DNA of 64,000 nucleotides from Variovorax sp. PBL-E5 (lineage in GTDB: Bacteria > Pseudomonadota > Gammaproteobacteria > Burkholderiales > Burkholderiaceae_C): positions 186,001 to 250,000 of the forward strand of contig NZ_LR594672.1 in assembly GCF_901827185.1 (NCBI RefSeq), given 5' to 3'. Each line of letters opens with the position of its first letter. Position 1 is the first letter of the stretch. Under the pieces are notes generated by a model. That model saw only the letters and a program-made list of their open reading frames with translations, had not been told where the DNA came from and searched no databases. Positions 42,287-50,421 of the stretch are shown one piece after another. A program made the position numbers and the translations under genes.

Positions 42287-42687
42287 CTGTTGGTGGCGGG
42301 TGGTCGGCTGCGAGAGTGTATTGCCGGGCGCGAGGTACCAAGAACGACTTTGTCACGAAGGGCGCGAAGAAGACCCCCGGCGAACGAATCGCCAGGGGGC
42401 AAAGCCAGCCGACAAAGGGAGGAGGAGGGAAAGACTGTCGGCCGCGTGAGCATCTTCAGCCCACGCCGGCGATTCTACGCGTCGGGACGGTGGGCCGCGT
42501 CTTCCGAACTCGGCCTAAGACGCAAGTTGCATTCGCCCGCCGTCGGCCGGTCGCGCAATACGTCGGAACACCCCAAACGGTTTTAGCAGTGGGGTGCAAT
42601 GCATTTTAGGTCCGTTGTTGTAGGGGCTCTGATAAAATGCAACGGAGCTGAGCGGTTCAGCGGCCTACCCCCAGGAAAACCCCCTCT
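42287..42687. other. Intergenic region with AT-rich promoter
   Basis: A frame at 42316-42609 is open but Arg-rich and lacks a start signal; I do not accept it. The right part holds GTTTTAGCAG, CATTTTAGG and GATAAAATGC (42630-42639), the last being a good -10 about 50 nt before the 42688 gene. Confidence 0.45.
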
Positions 42688-43218
42688 ATGACTGCATCTC
42701 TCGTGAGCGCCCCTGACAGCTCTGCATCTGCGCCTTCCAACTTTGCCGACAAGCTCGAGGCTCTTGCTGCCCTCAAGGGCAGCGACCCTACGACATGTTC
42801 AGAACGCTGGCGTGTCAAGGACGAGCTCGCAGCGACTCTGTTGCAGCGCATGCAGCTGCATCGGACCCTTTTCGAGCCCCTGTGGACGAGCACCGATGCG
42901 CCGCCGCGGACGTACTCGGATGACTTCCCCCCGGTAGACCCCGCGACGGACAGCATCCATGAGTGCTATGAGGCGGACGGCATCCTGTACGCGGTCGTGC
43001 AGCGCAATCCTCCCGGAGCTGCCTTTGCAAACCTGCTCAGGATTGGTTTTCCGATGCCCTACCTTGCAGACAAGGGGTTGGAGCTGATGTGCGAGCACGC
43101 GACGGCGACGCTGAAAGCGCGCGAAGCTGCCCTCAAGACCATGGTCCGGGACTTCGATGCCACCAAAAGCAAAGCGCTCAAGGTGATATCCGCGGCCCTC
43201 GGCCATCCGGAGCACTGA
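42688..43218 (+). CDS. Hypothetical protein, 176 aa
   Basis: Ser/Ala-rich N-terminus, then helical segments (FADKLEALAALKG, WRVKDELAATLLQRMQLHRTLFEPLW), an acidic middle with YEADGILYAVVQRNPPG, and a helical C-terminus (LELMCEHATATLKAREAALKTMVRDFD) ending in a lysine-rich helix. It looks like a soluble helical protein. It has a plausible promoter but no strong ribosome-binding site. No family recognised. Confidence 0.65.
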   Translation: MTASLVSAPDSSASAPSNFADKLEALAALKGSDPTTCSERWRVKDELAATLLQRMQLHRTLFEPLWTSTDAPPRTYSDDFPPVDPATDSIHECYEADGILYAVVQRNPPGAAFANLLRIGFPMPYLADKGLELMCEHATATLKAREAALKTMVRDFDATKSKALKVISAALGHPEH

Positions 43219-43301
43219 CGCCGAAGGGGCCGTTCTATCGGCGATAAGTTCGCTCGCTACATGCGATGCCCGTCGGCGTTCGGCGGGGAAACGGAGTTAA
43301 C

Positions 43302-43499
43302 GTGGCAACCTTCACGTCGAGCAAACAGGGCAGCCAAGGCAGGGAGAAAAAGCCTTCCAAGACGGGACCACAAATCTTTCACGCGGCCGCCGTCGACCAC
43401 TGCGTTCGTCTCATCCGCGCCAAGCGCCTGCCCCTGATGGTCGGCGCCATACTCCAGCGGACACCCAAGCCGAGCCCGGAGGGCCAGAAGGGCCGCTGA
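43302..43499 (+). CDS. Small basic hypothetical protein, 65 aa
   Basis: GTG at 43302 is preceded by GGAG at good spacing, so I prefer it to the ATG at 43266. Very basic N-terminus (SKQGSQGREKKPSKTG) followed by a possible short helical unit, HAAAVDHCVRLIRAKRLPLMVG. It could bind nucleic acid, but that rests only on charge. It lies 6 bases before another short frame. Confidence 0.45.
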   Translation: MATFTSSKQGSQGREKKPSKTGPQIFHAAAVDHCVRLIRAKRLPLMVGAILQRTPKPSPEGQKGR

Positions 43500-43505
43500 G
43501 CATTC

Positions 43506-43682
43506 GTGGGGCGGTCAGCAGACAAGCAGGCGCTCCAGGCACCTGCGGATTTCTACGAGGCGGTCAAGAACCGACGCGCGGTGGCGCTGAGCCCGACCGC
43601 AGGCGAGCTTGGCGACTTTGCACCGGCGTTCGAGCATGAGCCGCTTGAGGGAGCGCGCGCGTCGCTCAGCGGCGCCCCTTAG
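43506..43682 (+). CDS. Possible small protein, 58 aa
   Basis: GTG at 43506, ending at 43682 and overlapping the end of the convergent HTH gene by 17 bases. The frame has natural composition: KQALQAPADFYEAVKNRRAV, then ALSPTAGELGDFAPAFEHEP. It could be a coupled partner of the gene ending at 43499. No ribosome box is obvious, so this is tentative. Confidence 0.35.
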   Translation: MGRSADKQALQAPADFYEAVKNRRAVALSPTAGELGDFAPAFEHEPLEGARASLSGAP

Positions 43683-43920
43683 GTACTCGGGCCTCCGGCC
43701 TACCCTCGCCACTCTGCAGAATCTTCAGCACGGTCATTTGCGACACGCCCACCAGGCGACCGATAGCCTGCGCGCTGAGCGATGACCGCTGGTACTGGAA
43801 CCAGATTCTCTCGAGGAGTGCTTCTCTGGAATCGTAGCGACCTGTCGTCTGCTTTCGCCCCCGCTTCTTGGTCGAGCTAGGCTCGGTGGAGGGCATTGGG
43901 GTGGCGTCGGGCTCGTTCAT
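43666..43920 (-). CDS. Small helix-turn-helix protein, 84 aa
   Basis: Low-complexity N-terminus (Pro/Ser/Thr then KKRGRKQTTG, AT-hook-like), followed by SREALLERIWFQYQRSS and a tri-helical motif AQAIGRLVGVSQMTVLKIL. The last is the pattern of a MerR- or resolvase-type HTH. It probably binds DNA. TTTAGAT and TTTTAGCTAAAA elements precede the start. A regulator role is inferred. Confidence 0.65.
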   Translation of the reverse strand: MNEPDATPMPSTEPSSTKKRGRKQTTGRYDSREALLERIWFQYQRSSLSAQAIGRLVGVSQMTVLKILQSGEGRPEARVPKGRR

Positions 43921-44048
43921 CTAAAGGCTAGGTGGAAAGGTGATTTTTAGCTAAAATGCGCATCTGCTAAAGCATTTCTCTAGAGCGTTGGTCGCTTCAT
44001 CCGCGAGGCGCGCACGCCCATTCGGCACACCTGAGGACACATTCTCCT

Positions 44049-44603
44049 ATGACGACAACTCAACCCCGTAGCGGCCAGGTATCCGCGCTTCGCCTGACGC
44101 CCCGGCAGCGCACGCTGATTTGCGGAATGATGCACCAGCCACAGCGCCAGGCATGGCGCCACTACGAGCATCCGGGAACCTTCGACTCGCTCATCAGACG
44201 AGGCCTGGCCAAGGTGGTGAGCACCAAGCGCGAGAAGGTCGTGCGTGCGGAACTGACGGTCGCTGGCGCACGGGCCTGGGCGAAACTCACGGGGAACGTG
44301 CTGGACGAGCCCGCGCCGAAAGGGAAGGCTGTCAAGCCTCCGGCCATTGAGCACTCCGAGGCAGAGCTGGTCTTCGCCGCGCTCGCCACCGGCCACTGGA
44401 CGGTCGAGCGCAACCTTCCGCTGTCATACCTCACGGCCGCAGCCAACAAGCGAAACGCATGGTCCGTTCGGAGGCGCGAGGCGCCGTTCTGTGCCGACCG
44501 TCGAGACTCGCCTCGCTCCTGGTCGGCGCCCACTGCCCAGAAGGCCCTCACCGCTGCCTGCGTTGACCTCAAGCTCCCGTTGCCCCAACCTGATAAAGCC
44601 TGA
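44049..44603 (+). CDS. Hypothetical protein with winged-helix-like N-terminus, 184 aa
   Basis: After a short N-terminus, residues 15-80 (RLTPRQRTLICGMM, FDSLIRRGLAKVVSTK, RAELTVAGARAWAKL) follow the helix-turn-helix and wing layout of MarR-like proteins. A Pro/Lys linker leads to a second block (HSEAELVFAALATGHWTVERNLPLS) and an Arg-rich end. No ligand-binding motif. It may be a regulator; no target is apparent. Confidence 0.6.
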   Translation: MTTTQPRSGQVSALRLTPRQRTLICGMMHQPQRQAWRHYEHPGTFDSLIRRGLAKVVSTKREKVVRAELTVAGARAWAKLTGNVLDEPAPKGKAVKPPAIEHSEAELVFAALATGHWTVERNLPLSYLTAAANKRNAWSVRRREAPFCADRRDSPRSWSAPTAQKALTAACVDLKLPLPQPDKA

Positions 44604-44653
44604 GCGCCGAGGATTTGTCCCAGACGCTCACCCTCACAATAAGTAGTATTCCT

Positions 44654-44929
44654 ATGCCCGACGCGCTCCTGCATTCTCTCGACTCCCGCACCGCCGCGGC
44701 CGTGCGCGGGCTGCTCGTCCTCGTAGACTCGTACGCTGAAACGCGCCACAAGTGCGGCGCGTAGTACAACGCCCGGGCGGCCGAAGCTCGCAAGCAACTC
44801 ATCGCAGGCTTGGTCGCAGAGCTCCCCGCGCTGCATCCGTGCGCTCAACAGGGCGCACCAAGTGCTCCGGCGTTCGTCGCACAGGGTCGTACCACCCCTC
44901 CGAGCCCGCGCGGATTCAGCTGCGACTGA
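44654..44929 (+). pseudogene. Gene interrupted by an in-frame TAG, paralogue of the 61562 gene
   Basis: Reading from ATG 44654, 36 codons (DSRTAAAVRGLLVLVDSYAETRH) are followed by TAG at 44762-44764. The same frame then continues for 54 codons (YNARAAEARKQLIAGLVAEL) to 44929. It matches the gene at 61562: DARTSSIARNLLALADSYADIRH, then GAPEYNAHAAHARNLLIAAIAQAL. The stop sits where the paralogue has Pro-Glu. A nonsense mutation is the simplest reading. Confidence 0.65.
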
Positions 44930-44988
44930 GGCCAGCGGGGCCAGATTCTGGCCTCCGTAGAATGGTGGTTTACTTGGACTTTAGAATC

Positions 44989-45243
44989 ATGACCGAAAAG
45001 ACAACCAACGCCTTCTCTCGCCCACTGACCCCCAGCACGGAGCTGGCAGCAGTCATCGGCTCGACGCCCCAGCCCCGCACGCAAGTGACGAAGCTGCTGT
45101 GGGAGTACATCAAGGCGAACAACCTGCAAAACCCCGGGAACAAGCGCAACATCCTTTGCGACGCCAAGCTGAAAGCGGTGATGGGCAAGGACGAAGTGAC
45201 GATGTTCGAGATGACCGCCCTAGTCGGCAAGCACCTGAGCTGA
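44989..45243 (+). CDS. SWIB/MDM2-domain protein, 84 aa
   Basis: Almost the whole protein is one SWIB domain: ELAAVIGSTPQPRTQVTKLLW, then EYIKANNLQNPGNKRNILCD and AKLKAVMGKDEVTMFEMTAL. In eukaryotes this fold belongs to chromatin remodellers and p53-binding MDM2. Bacterial stand-alone versions are known but poorly understood. The start is fixed by the short N-terminus; TTTAGAATC immediately precedes it. Protein-protein binding is the likely role. Confidence 0.85.
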   Translation: MTEKTTNAFSRPLTPSTELAAVIGSTPQPRTQVTKLLWEYIKANNLQNPGNKRNILCDAKLKAVMGKDEVTMFEMTALVGKHLS

Positions 45244-45280
45244 CACCTCCGGCTCCTCCGCGCCTTCTATAACGTTACCC

Positions 45281-45661
45281 ATGCCACGCCAATCCGACGA
45301 CCTCACGCTCAAGCGAGCCCTGGCCCCTGCAGTACTGGACCGCGAGAGCTATGCCCAAGCGTATGGCGGCAAGGGACCGGAGGCTGAAGCGGCGACAGCC
45401 CTCAAGTTTGCGTTCGAGGCCCTTCGAGGCAAGAGCCTGAAGTCCTTGACCTCCGAGGAACGAGAGACCGCGCGGCTGGCGCTTATCTACGCCGAGCAGT
45501 GGGAGGCGTCGCTGGCCGAGGCCAATGAAGGCCTTCCTGATGCGCAGGAGCCGCTGCAGGAGGCCGCTGCCTTCCGCAAGATGAGGCTGCGCCTATGGGG
45601 GCGCACTGCGATGGAAGCAGCGCTTGCTGGCGGCAAGCCCGTAGACATCCGGAGCCTGTAG
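45281..45661 (+). CDS. Hypothetical protein, 126 aa
   Basis: CTATAACG lies about 15 nt before the ATG. The protein is mostly helical and acidic: TLKRALAPAVLDRESYAQAYGG, AATALKFAFEALRGKSLKS, SEERETARLALIYAEQWEASL, FRKMRLRLWGRTAMEAAL. It resembles a small all-alpha scaffold. It is co-oriented with the SWIB gene 37 bases upstream. No family recognised. Confidence 0.6.
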   Translation: MPRQSDDLTLKRALAPAVLDRESYAQAYGGKGPEAEAATALKFAFEALRGKSLKSLTSEERETARLALIYAEQWEASLAEANEGLPDAQEPLQEAAAFRKMRLRLWGRTAMEAALAGGKPVDIRSL

Positions 45662-45686
45662 CCGCGGTCGGCGCTCCGCCGGCACT

Positions 45687-46247
45687 TCAGGCTTGGTGTT
45701 CTCCCTGATGCCTAGTCGCAAGAAGGTCCTGAACATCTGCAATCAACTCGAGCTTGCGAACGTTGGTGCCGGGGCACGCATGCGTGGTCTCAGGGTCCTC
45801 GCGATGGAGCTTCGTGGTCATGGGCTCGAGCCCAAGAATGGCGCAAAGGGTGGCCATGGCGGCAACGGTGTTGTGCCGAACCTTCAGCCCTCTGCCGGCG
45901 TCGAACGCGTCCCTGTCGAAGTCGCCGAGCATTTCGATGCCGAGTGACTGCTTGTTCCACGAAGGCGAGTGCACGCCTGACATCGTGAGTGGCGTGAAGA
46001 CCCAAATGCGCTTGTCGTCAATGAAGAGGTGAGGGCCCGCGCTCCATTTCATCTTGTCCCGGTAGTAGGTTGCGAAGTTGCCCATGTGCGTCTTCGTGAA
46101 TCCGTTCGGCCGCTGCGCCAGGGTCGGTACACCCGTGTTGTGGACGACAAGGAACGAGGGACGCCAGGCAGTCCAGGCCAAGCTGTGGCAGTAGGTGTCG
46201 AACGCGTCGACATCAAACGACTGGTCGACAGTAACCTTCCAGGCCAT
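45687..46247 (-). CDS. N-acetylmuramoyl-L-alanine amidase (PGRP/T7-lysozyme type)
   Basis: 186 residues. The amidase cuts the bond between muramic acid and L-alanine of peptidoglycan. Zinc-ligand and catalytic-region residues are visible: His36 in LVVHNTG, His148 in KLHRED, and His156 and Cys158 in THACPG. GPHLFIDDKRIWVF, LTMSGVHS and QSLGIEMLGDF are typical of the family. There is no signal peptide, as in phage endolysins. It converges with the gene at 45281. A lone copy without other phage lysis genes. Confidence 0.88.
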   Translation of the reverse strand: MAWKVTVDQSFDVDAFDTYCHSLAWTAWRPSFLVVHNTGVPTLAQRPNGFTKTHMGNFATYYRDKMKWSAGPHLFIDDKRIWVFTPLTMSGVHSPSWNKQSLGIEMLGDFDRDAFDAGRGLKVRHNTVAAMATLCAILGLEPMTTKLHREDPETTHACPGTNVRKLELIADVQDLLATRHQGEHQA

Positions 46248-46401
46248 AGGTTCCTCCGAGCTGCTGCTTTAAGCGGACGAACTCCCCTGTTGCCAATCAT
46301 CCATCGTCCGGTACCTGAATGCAATCGAGAACGGCTTCTTTCAGACCTGATGCCCGGCCCAAGGGGCCAAACGCATGCAATGCGCAGAGGGTACCCGGCG
46401 G

Positions 46402-46899
46402 CTAGCCCCGATGCTCTGTTCGCCCGTCCTTGTGGAGCCAAACGCCGCCTTCCAAGTAGCCCGGCTCGCCATTTCCTGGACTTACTGCCTGGAACAGCTG
46501 GGCAGCTTCGTCGTGTTCGGCTCGATAGCGCTCGTTTGACTCCTTTCGACCCAGGCCGGCCTTCTGGAAAAACGAAGGTTCTATCTCCTGGTCCTGGGTG
46601 AAACAGTGCGATGCGTCGTTGACGCGTTGGTGGACGGCTGTTCCGCTTTCCTCAAAGTTGTACTCGGCCACCCAATCGGCCTCGCGTCGGAGGCTGATGC
46701 TGGCATCGCCTTTTTCGTTGAGCAGCTCTTCGAGCTTAAGGGGCGTCACGACGACGTCGACTCCGCGTTTGCGGACCAGAACGAACATCGTCCTTGCCGC
46801 GGTCGCGAAGTAGAGGGCTCCCATCCAGCGAGAGGAGGCGGTCGCCTGCATCTTGAAGCCCTTGGCGCGCAGTTCTGCAATCAGCTCATCACGGGTCAT
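46402..46899 (-). CDS. Hypothetical protein, 165 aa
   Basis: GGAAAGCG precedes the ATG. The N-terminus (MTRDELIAELRAKGFKMQ) is a short helical unit. It is followed by strands ALYFATAARTMFVLVRKRGVDVVVTPLKLEELLNE without a membrane character, then a polar half with WVAEYNFEESG and HQRVNDASHCFTQD. The Trp-Val-Ala-Glu-Tyr-Asn-Phe motif is unusual. No family recognised. Confidence 0.6.
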   Translation of the reverse strand: MTRDELIAELRAKGFKMQATASSRWMGALYFATAARTMFVLVRKRGVDVVVTPLKLEELLNEKGDASISLRREADWVAEYNFEESGTAVHQRVNDASHCFTQDQEIEPSFFQKAGLGRKESNERYRAEHDEAAQLFQAVSPGNGEPGYLEGGVWLHKDGRTEHRG

Positions 46900-47087
46900 C
46901 GCTTTCCTTTCAGCGTGCTCGACCTGGGCCCGCCAAGCGCGCCGCCTGGCTGAGCCGGCACCAGTTCGGCGGTAAGCATTGTGTCTTACATTTGAACCGC
47001 CATCCCTCGACCCAAGGCAGGCAGGGCGTCGGGCCTGCGCGGGTTCGGTGGTTTCGCCCGGTCGCCGGGGCAGGCGCTCATTTCATC

Positions 47088-47357
47088 TCAGACGTCTCCG
47101 ATGAGCGCATCACGCGCCGATTCACGTGCCGCGTGGTCCTCGTGGAAGCGCACCCGGGAGCGCACGAACTTCTTGGCGCCACGCTTGGCATTCGCGTAGC
47201 CCTGATGGCCGTTGGAGTTGTCTCCGCCGAAGCAGGTCCCGATGGTGCGGTCTGACAGTGCCGAATAAGAGCCGGCGCCGTCGAGGGGGCTGTGCCGATA
47301 GCGCTCGCTGTCCTTGCGGGACTTGTCGCCCTGGCGGCGGTGGTTGGTCTTGCTCAT
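47088..47357 (-). CDS. Small basic hypothetical protein, 89 aa
   Basis: Begins MSKTNHRRQGDKSRKDSERYRH. A Gly/Ser middle (DGAGSYSALSDRTIGTCFGG) and a basic end (YANAKRGAKKFVRSRVRFHEDH) follow. Its composition suggests nucleic-acid contacts. It lies 18 bases after the gene at 47376 on the same strand, so the two are probably one transcript. The ribosome-binding region is weak. Function unknown. Confidence 0.5.
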   Translation of the reverse strand: MSKTNHRRQGDKSRKDSERYRHSPLDGAGSYSALSDRTIGTCFGGDNSNGHQGYANAKRGAKKFVRSRVRFHEDHAARESARDALIGDV

Positions 47358-47375
47358 CGAGAACCCTTCGCCTGG

Positions 47376-47846
47376 TCAGAAGCTGCTGTGAAAGCCCCGC
47401 TCGAACGGGAAGTTGACCTTCAGCACTTCCGCGGCCAAGTGTCCGGAGTCGTACAGCGCGGTGACTGCTTCCCGGAAGGCGACCACCTTGGCCGGCTGCT
47501 TCCCCCGCCAGTGCTCGACGGCTGAGAACCCCTTCACGACATAGACGCAACCGGAGACGAAGTCCGGGGCCCTTTCCTTGGAGCGCAGAACCCGCAGCGT
47601 GCAGGTCGCGACGTCCCAGGACGCGCCTTCCTTGGGGTTGGGCAGCTGGATGTAGATGCTGGGGTCGCTGAACGAGGACTCGTTCCATGCGCAGATGGCG
47701 GGGAACCCCGAGCGAAGGAGCTGATTTTCCAGGCGCAGCAGCAGAGCCTCGATGGCCAGGTTGCGGGCTTGGTAGAAAAGCTCGTTCATGCCGCCAGGGG
47801 TCGGCTGGAGCGTTCGGAGCTTCGTAATCTTCTGAGCGAGTTGCAT
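47376..47846 (-). CDS. Hypothetical protein, 156 aa
   Basis: Helical start (LAQKITKLRTLQPTPGG, NLAIEALLLRLENQLLRSG), then an alpha/beta body with AWNESSFSDPSIYIQLPNPKEG and ATCTLRVLRSKERAPDF, and a C-terminal helix (AKVVAFREAVTALYDSGHLAAEVL). CTATAGGTT about 40 nt upstream of the start is a likely -10. First gene of a two-gene leftward unit. No family recognised. Confidence 0.65.
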   Translation of the reverse strand: MQLAQKITKLRTLQPTPGGMNELFYQARNLAIEALLLRLENQLLRSGFPAICAWNESSFSDPSIYIQLPNPKEGASWDVATCTLRVLRSKERAPDFVSGCVYVVKGFSAVEHWRGKQPAKVVAFREAVTALYDSGHLAAEVLKVNFPFERGFHSSF

Positions 47847-48124
47847 GAGATGCGTGGGGGTGAGGCGCGGCGCGCGGGTGGGAACCTATAGCGGAACCGT
47901 CTTAAACCCGCTTGGGGCACTGGCCTCGAACCGCCGCGCTCCCTATACCAGGAAGGCTGCCAAAGCCTGCCGCGCGAGCCTCTTCGGAGGTCCGGTAAAT
48001 TTGGCGGTTCCCAGAACCCTGTCAGACGCAGCTTTCCCAGTCATTCCGACTGGCCTTGCTGGCAACTCGCGCACCCAAGCTTTACCCCTATCGGAGGCCA
48101 GTCAGAACCTGATTGGAAACAAAA

Positions 48125-49276
48125 ATGGACATTTCTCAAAGCAAGCTCAAGGCCAAAGTTCTCTCGACGTACCTGCGCGAGATTGGCTCGCCCATCAAGC
48201 ACGGCCAGGCGCTCGACGCCATGGCCCGCATCAACGGGCACCGTACCTGGAACGAGTTTTCTGCATCTGCACAGAACGTCGACCTGGCGCCTGCCGTGTC
48301 GCAGACCATGCATGTGCTCCCTGTGCTCAGCGTCTTCGCCGGCCAGCGCGACACGTTGCGGGCCCCTGCTCGCATCAAGTCGGACGACAACCGCATGACG
48401 GCGGACTTCGATGCCACTGCCTGGCTGGACCAGGCCAGCGACAAGGAGCTCTCGGACCTGGTTGAAATCGGATTCGGAGGCGACTACGCATCCGACGCCG
48501 CCGGCGAGTTCATGGGCGCGCGGGACGCAGAGGTCGATGCGGTGTTCAAGTACATCGAGCGGGCGCAGGAGTTCCTCGGCCGCCGGGAATCACTCGGCTT
48601 CGAAGTCGACGTGAACCCGGAAGGTGTCTGGGCTTACCTGCGGGCGTTCCGGTACGCGCTGTATGTCCGGCTCACCCTGGCGCAGCATTTCGGTCCGGTT
48701 GCCAAATGGCCAGCAGACCTTGTCGTCTCGCGGCTGAGCACTGAGCCCGCAACCTTCGTCATCGAAACGCCCGGCGTCAAGGAAACGAGTTTTGCAGACG
48801 AGGACTTCGCCTGGACGGCCGTTGGCCGCGCCCTGGAGGAAGGCCTCGCGGACGAGCGCGGCATCACGATGGAGGCCGAGGAAGTCGCCCCGTGGTCGGG
48901 AATCCGGGAAGGCAGCACACCCGCACTGCCGACTCTGGTTCCCGGCCGTTTCCTGGAGGAGGGTGGCAAGCACCTGGTGCTGGCGGGTACGTCCCCGCTC
49001 ACGCACGCGGAGCTCCGCCGCATCACCGACGATGGTGAACACGTCCTGGACGTCGTGCTTGGCGTAGAACTAGAGGACATCGCCTCAGGCATTGACTCGC
49101 TCAACGACCACGTTTCCGAGCGCATCACTGGCGGCATCTGCGACCTCACCGGTCTCAGCTACCACGGCTATGCCGGCGCGGACGTTGCCGACCTTGCGGG
49201 CAACTTTGGCGCCATCATCCGCGTCCGGGCGCACTGGACGCCGATTGACGGCATCGAGGACGACAACGAAGGCTAA
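48125..49276 (+). CDS. Protein with N-terminal glyoxalase-related domain, 383 aa
   Basis: ATG at 48125 is preferred over the TTG at 48113. The first 45 residues (KAKVLSTYLREIGSPIKHGQALDAMARINGHRTWNEFS, read in two parts) fit the small helical domain called glyoxalase-related. It is common in proteobacterial accessory proteins and ends TWNE.SA. The remaining 330 residues are mixed and acidic, with FAWTAVGRALEEGLAD and ELRRITDDGEHVLDVVLGVEL. The leader contains the 8-bp inverted repeat GACTGGCC/GGCCAGTC. An intrinsic terminator follows. Confidence 0.7.
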   Translation: MDISQSKLKAKVLSTYLREIGSPIKHGQALDAMARINGHRTWNEFSASAQNVDLAPAVSQTMHVLPVLSVFAGQRDTLRAPARIKSDDNRMTADFDATAWLDQASDKELSDLVEIGFGGDYASDAAGEFMGARDAEVDAVFKYIERAQEFLGRRESLGFEVDVNPEGVWAYLRAFRYALYVRLTLAQHFGPVAKWPADLVVSRLSTEPATFVIETPGVKETSFADEDFAWTAVGRALEEGLADERGITMEAEEVAPWSGIREGSTPALPTLVPGRFLEEGGKHLVLAGTSPLTHAELRRITDDGEHVLDVVLGVELEDIASGIDSLNDHVSERITGGICDLTGLSYHGYAGADVADLAGNFGAIIRVRAHWTPIDGIEDDNEG

Positions 49277-49647
49277 CCCCGTGCGCCCCTGAGCGCTCAT
49301 TCGACCCTGCTGGCAAGCGATTGCTGGCAGGGTTTTTTCTTGGCTCCTCGAGGCGCTACGGCGAGACCGACGTCGACCTTCGCGACTCCGGGTTCGGGAG
49401 GCACGAGCACCTCGAGGACCTCTAGCGCATCTTCAAGGGCTGACGCCCTTTTCGGTTCTTGCAGGCTGTGCAGGCTTTGCCTGACAATTTCGACCGCTGG
49501 ACGTCCGCAACGGCGTCAGGCTGGCCAATAAGCTACCAAGTCAGACCTGAGGTCGCTGGCTCGTGGGTGCTGCTGCAGGTTCTGCTCCAGCGAGCGTGTT
49601 GCCGAGGTCCGCCTGCGTCGAACAAGATTGGAGAGGAGAAGTCGGGA
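49277..49647. other. Intergenic region with a possible gene remnant
   Basis: After the terminator, one frame (about 49356-49424) reads RYGETDVDLRDSGFGRHEHL and then a stop. An AAGGGC-TGAC-GCCCTTTTC hairpin (49435-49455) follows. It looks like the end of a lost gene with its own terminator. The rest holds no gene apart from the leader of the SPOR gene. Confidence 0.35.
49304..49338 (+). terminator. Terminator of the glyoxalase-related gene
   Basis: Stem ACCCTGC/GCAGGGT (49304-49310 with 49327-49333) with an inner complementary part, then TTTTTTCTT. Confidence 0.75.
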
Positions 49648-50421
49648 ATGGAACCTGGAGATTTGGCCGCAGGCGCAGTGCGCCGGAGCTCGCCAGGCCT
49701 GGCGCGCCTCGCACGGCTCCTCGGGTGGCTGGAGCTCATCCTTTTCGGGTTGGCTGTTGCCTCCATCGCCATCTCCGCGCAGAACATCTTGGCGGGAGAT
49801 GCCTTTGCACTCAGGTCATTGAGGTCGTTCGCAAAGGTTTCCGCTTGGTTCTTCGGCCAGTGCCTGTGGTGCACAGGACGCGAGACCACAGGGGGCATCC
49901 TGGCGAACCTGGCTGGGGGTTTCGGCTACCTCCTCGGGGTGTTCTCCCCGCTGGTGTTTGGGCTAGGACTGGGCATTTTGCGCAGGGCTGTCGAGCTTCG
50001 CGCCTCAGCTCTGGACAGGGCGGCGGGCACACCTTGGCCCGCTGTGTGGCTGCGCCCATCATTCCTTGCTCCGGCGCTCGCGGCGGCGGGTAGCCTGGTG
50101 CTCGCGCTTAGTGCCGTCTACAGCAGCTCGCGGCCCGCGTCGTCCCCTGCAAGACCGTCTTCGGCTGAAGCGTTTTTGGATTCGCCTTCAGGAACATCCC
50201 TGTTTGTCGTGCAGGTGGGCGTCTTCGAGAATGAAGAGGAGGCGAACCGCGTCCAGGCGATGCTGGAGCGCGTCGGTCTGCGTCCCTTCGCCACGGCGCC
50301 GCAAGGAGGGAAGGTGCGTGTGCGCCTGGGGCCATACCCGAGTCGCGATGACGCTCTGACGGCCGCGCAGGCCGTAAGAAGGCTCGAACTCCCAGCCGCG
50401 GTGCTCGACGTCAGCCGTTGA
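49648..50421 (+). CDS. Membrane protein with C-terminal SPOR domain
   Basis: 257 residues from ATG 49648. Hydrophobic helices lie near residues 27-50 (ELILFGLAVASIAISAQ), 83-108 (ILANLAGGFGYLLGVFSPLVFGLGL) and 138-157 (APALAAAGSLVLALSAVY). A Ser/Pro linker leads to a SPOR fold in the last 75 residues (LFVVQVGVFENEEEANRVQ, GGKVRVRLGPYPSRDDAL). SPOR domains bind glycan strands lacking stem peptides, usually at division septa. The domain would face the periplasm. Confidence 0.8.
   Translation: MEPGDLAAGAVRRSSPGLARLARLLGWLELILFGLAVASIAISAQNILAGDAFALRSLRSFAKVSAWFFGQCLWCTGRETTGGILANLAGGFGYLLGVFSPLVFGLGLGILRRAVELRASALDRAAGTPWPAVWLRPSFLAPALAAAGSLVLALSAVYSSSRPASSPARPSSAEAFLDSPSGTSLFVVQVGVFENEEEANRVQAMLERVGLRPFATAPQGGKVRVRLGPYPSRDDALTAAQAVRRLELPAAVLDVSR

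Noticed and set aside
42316..42609. 97-codon plus-strand frame
   Set aside because: Arg/Gly-rich, no ribosome box, ends inside the promoter of the next gene. A short piece (NDFVTKGAKKTPGERIA) looks protein-like but is not enough.
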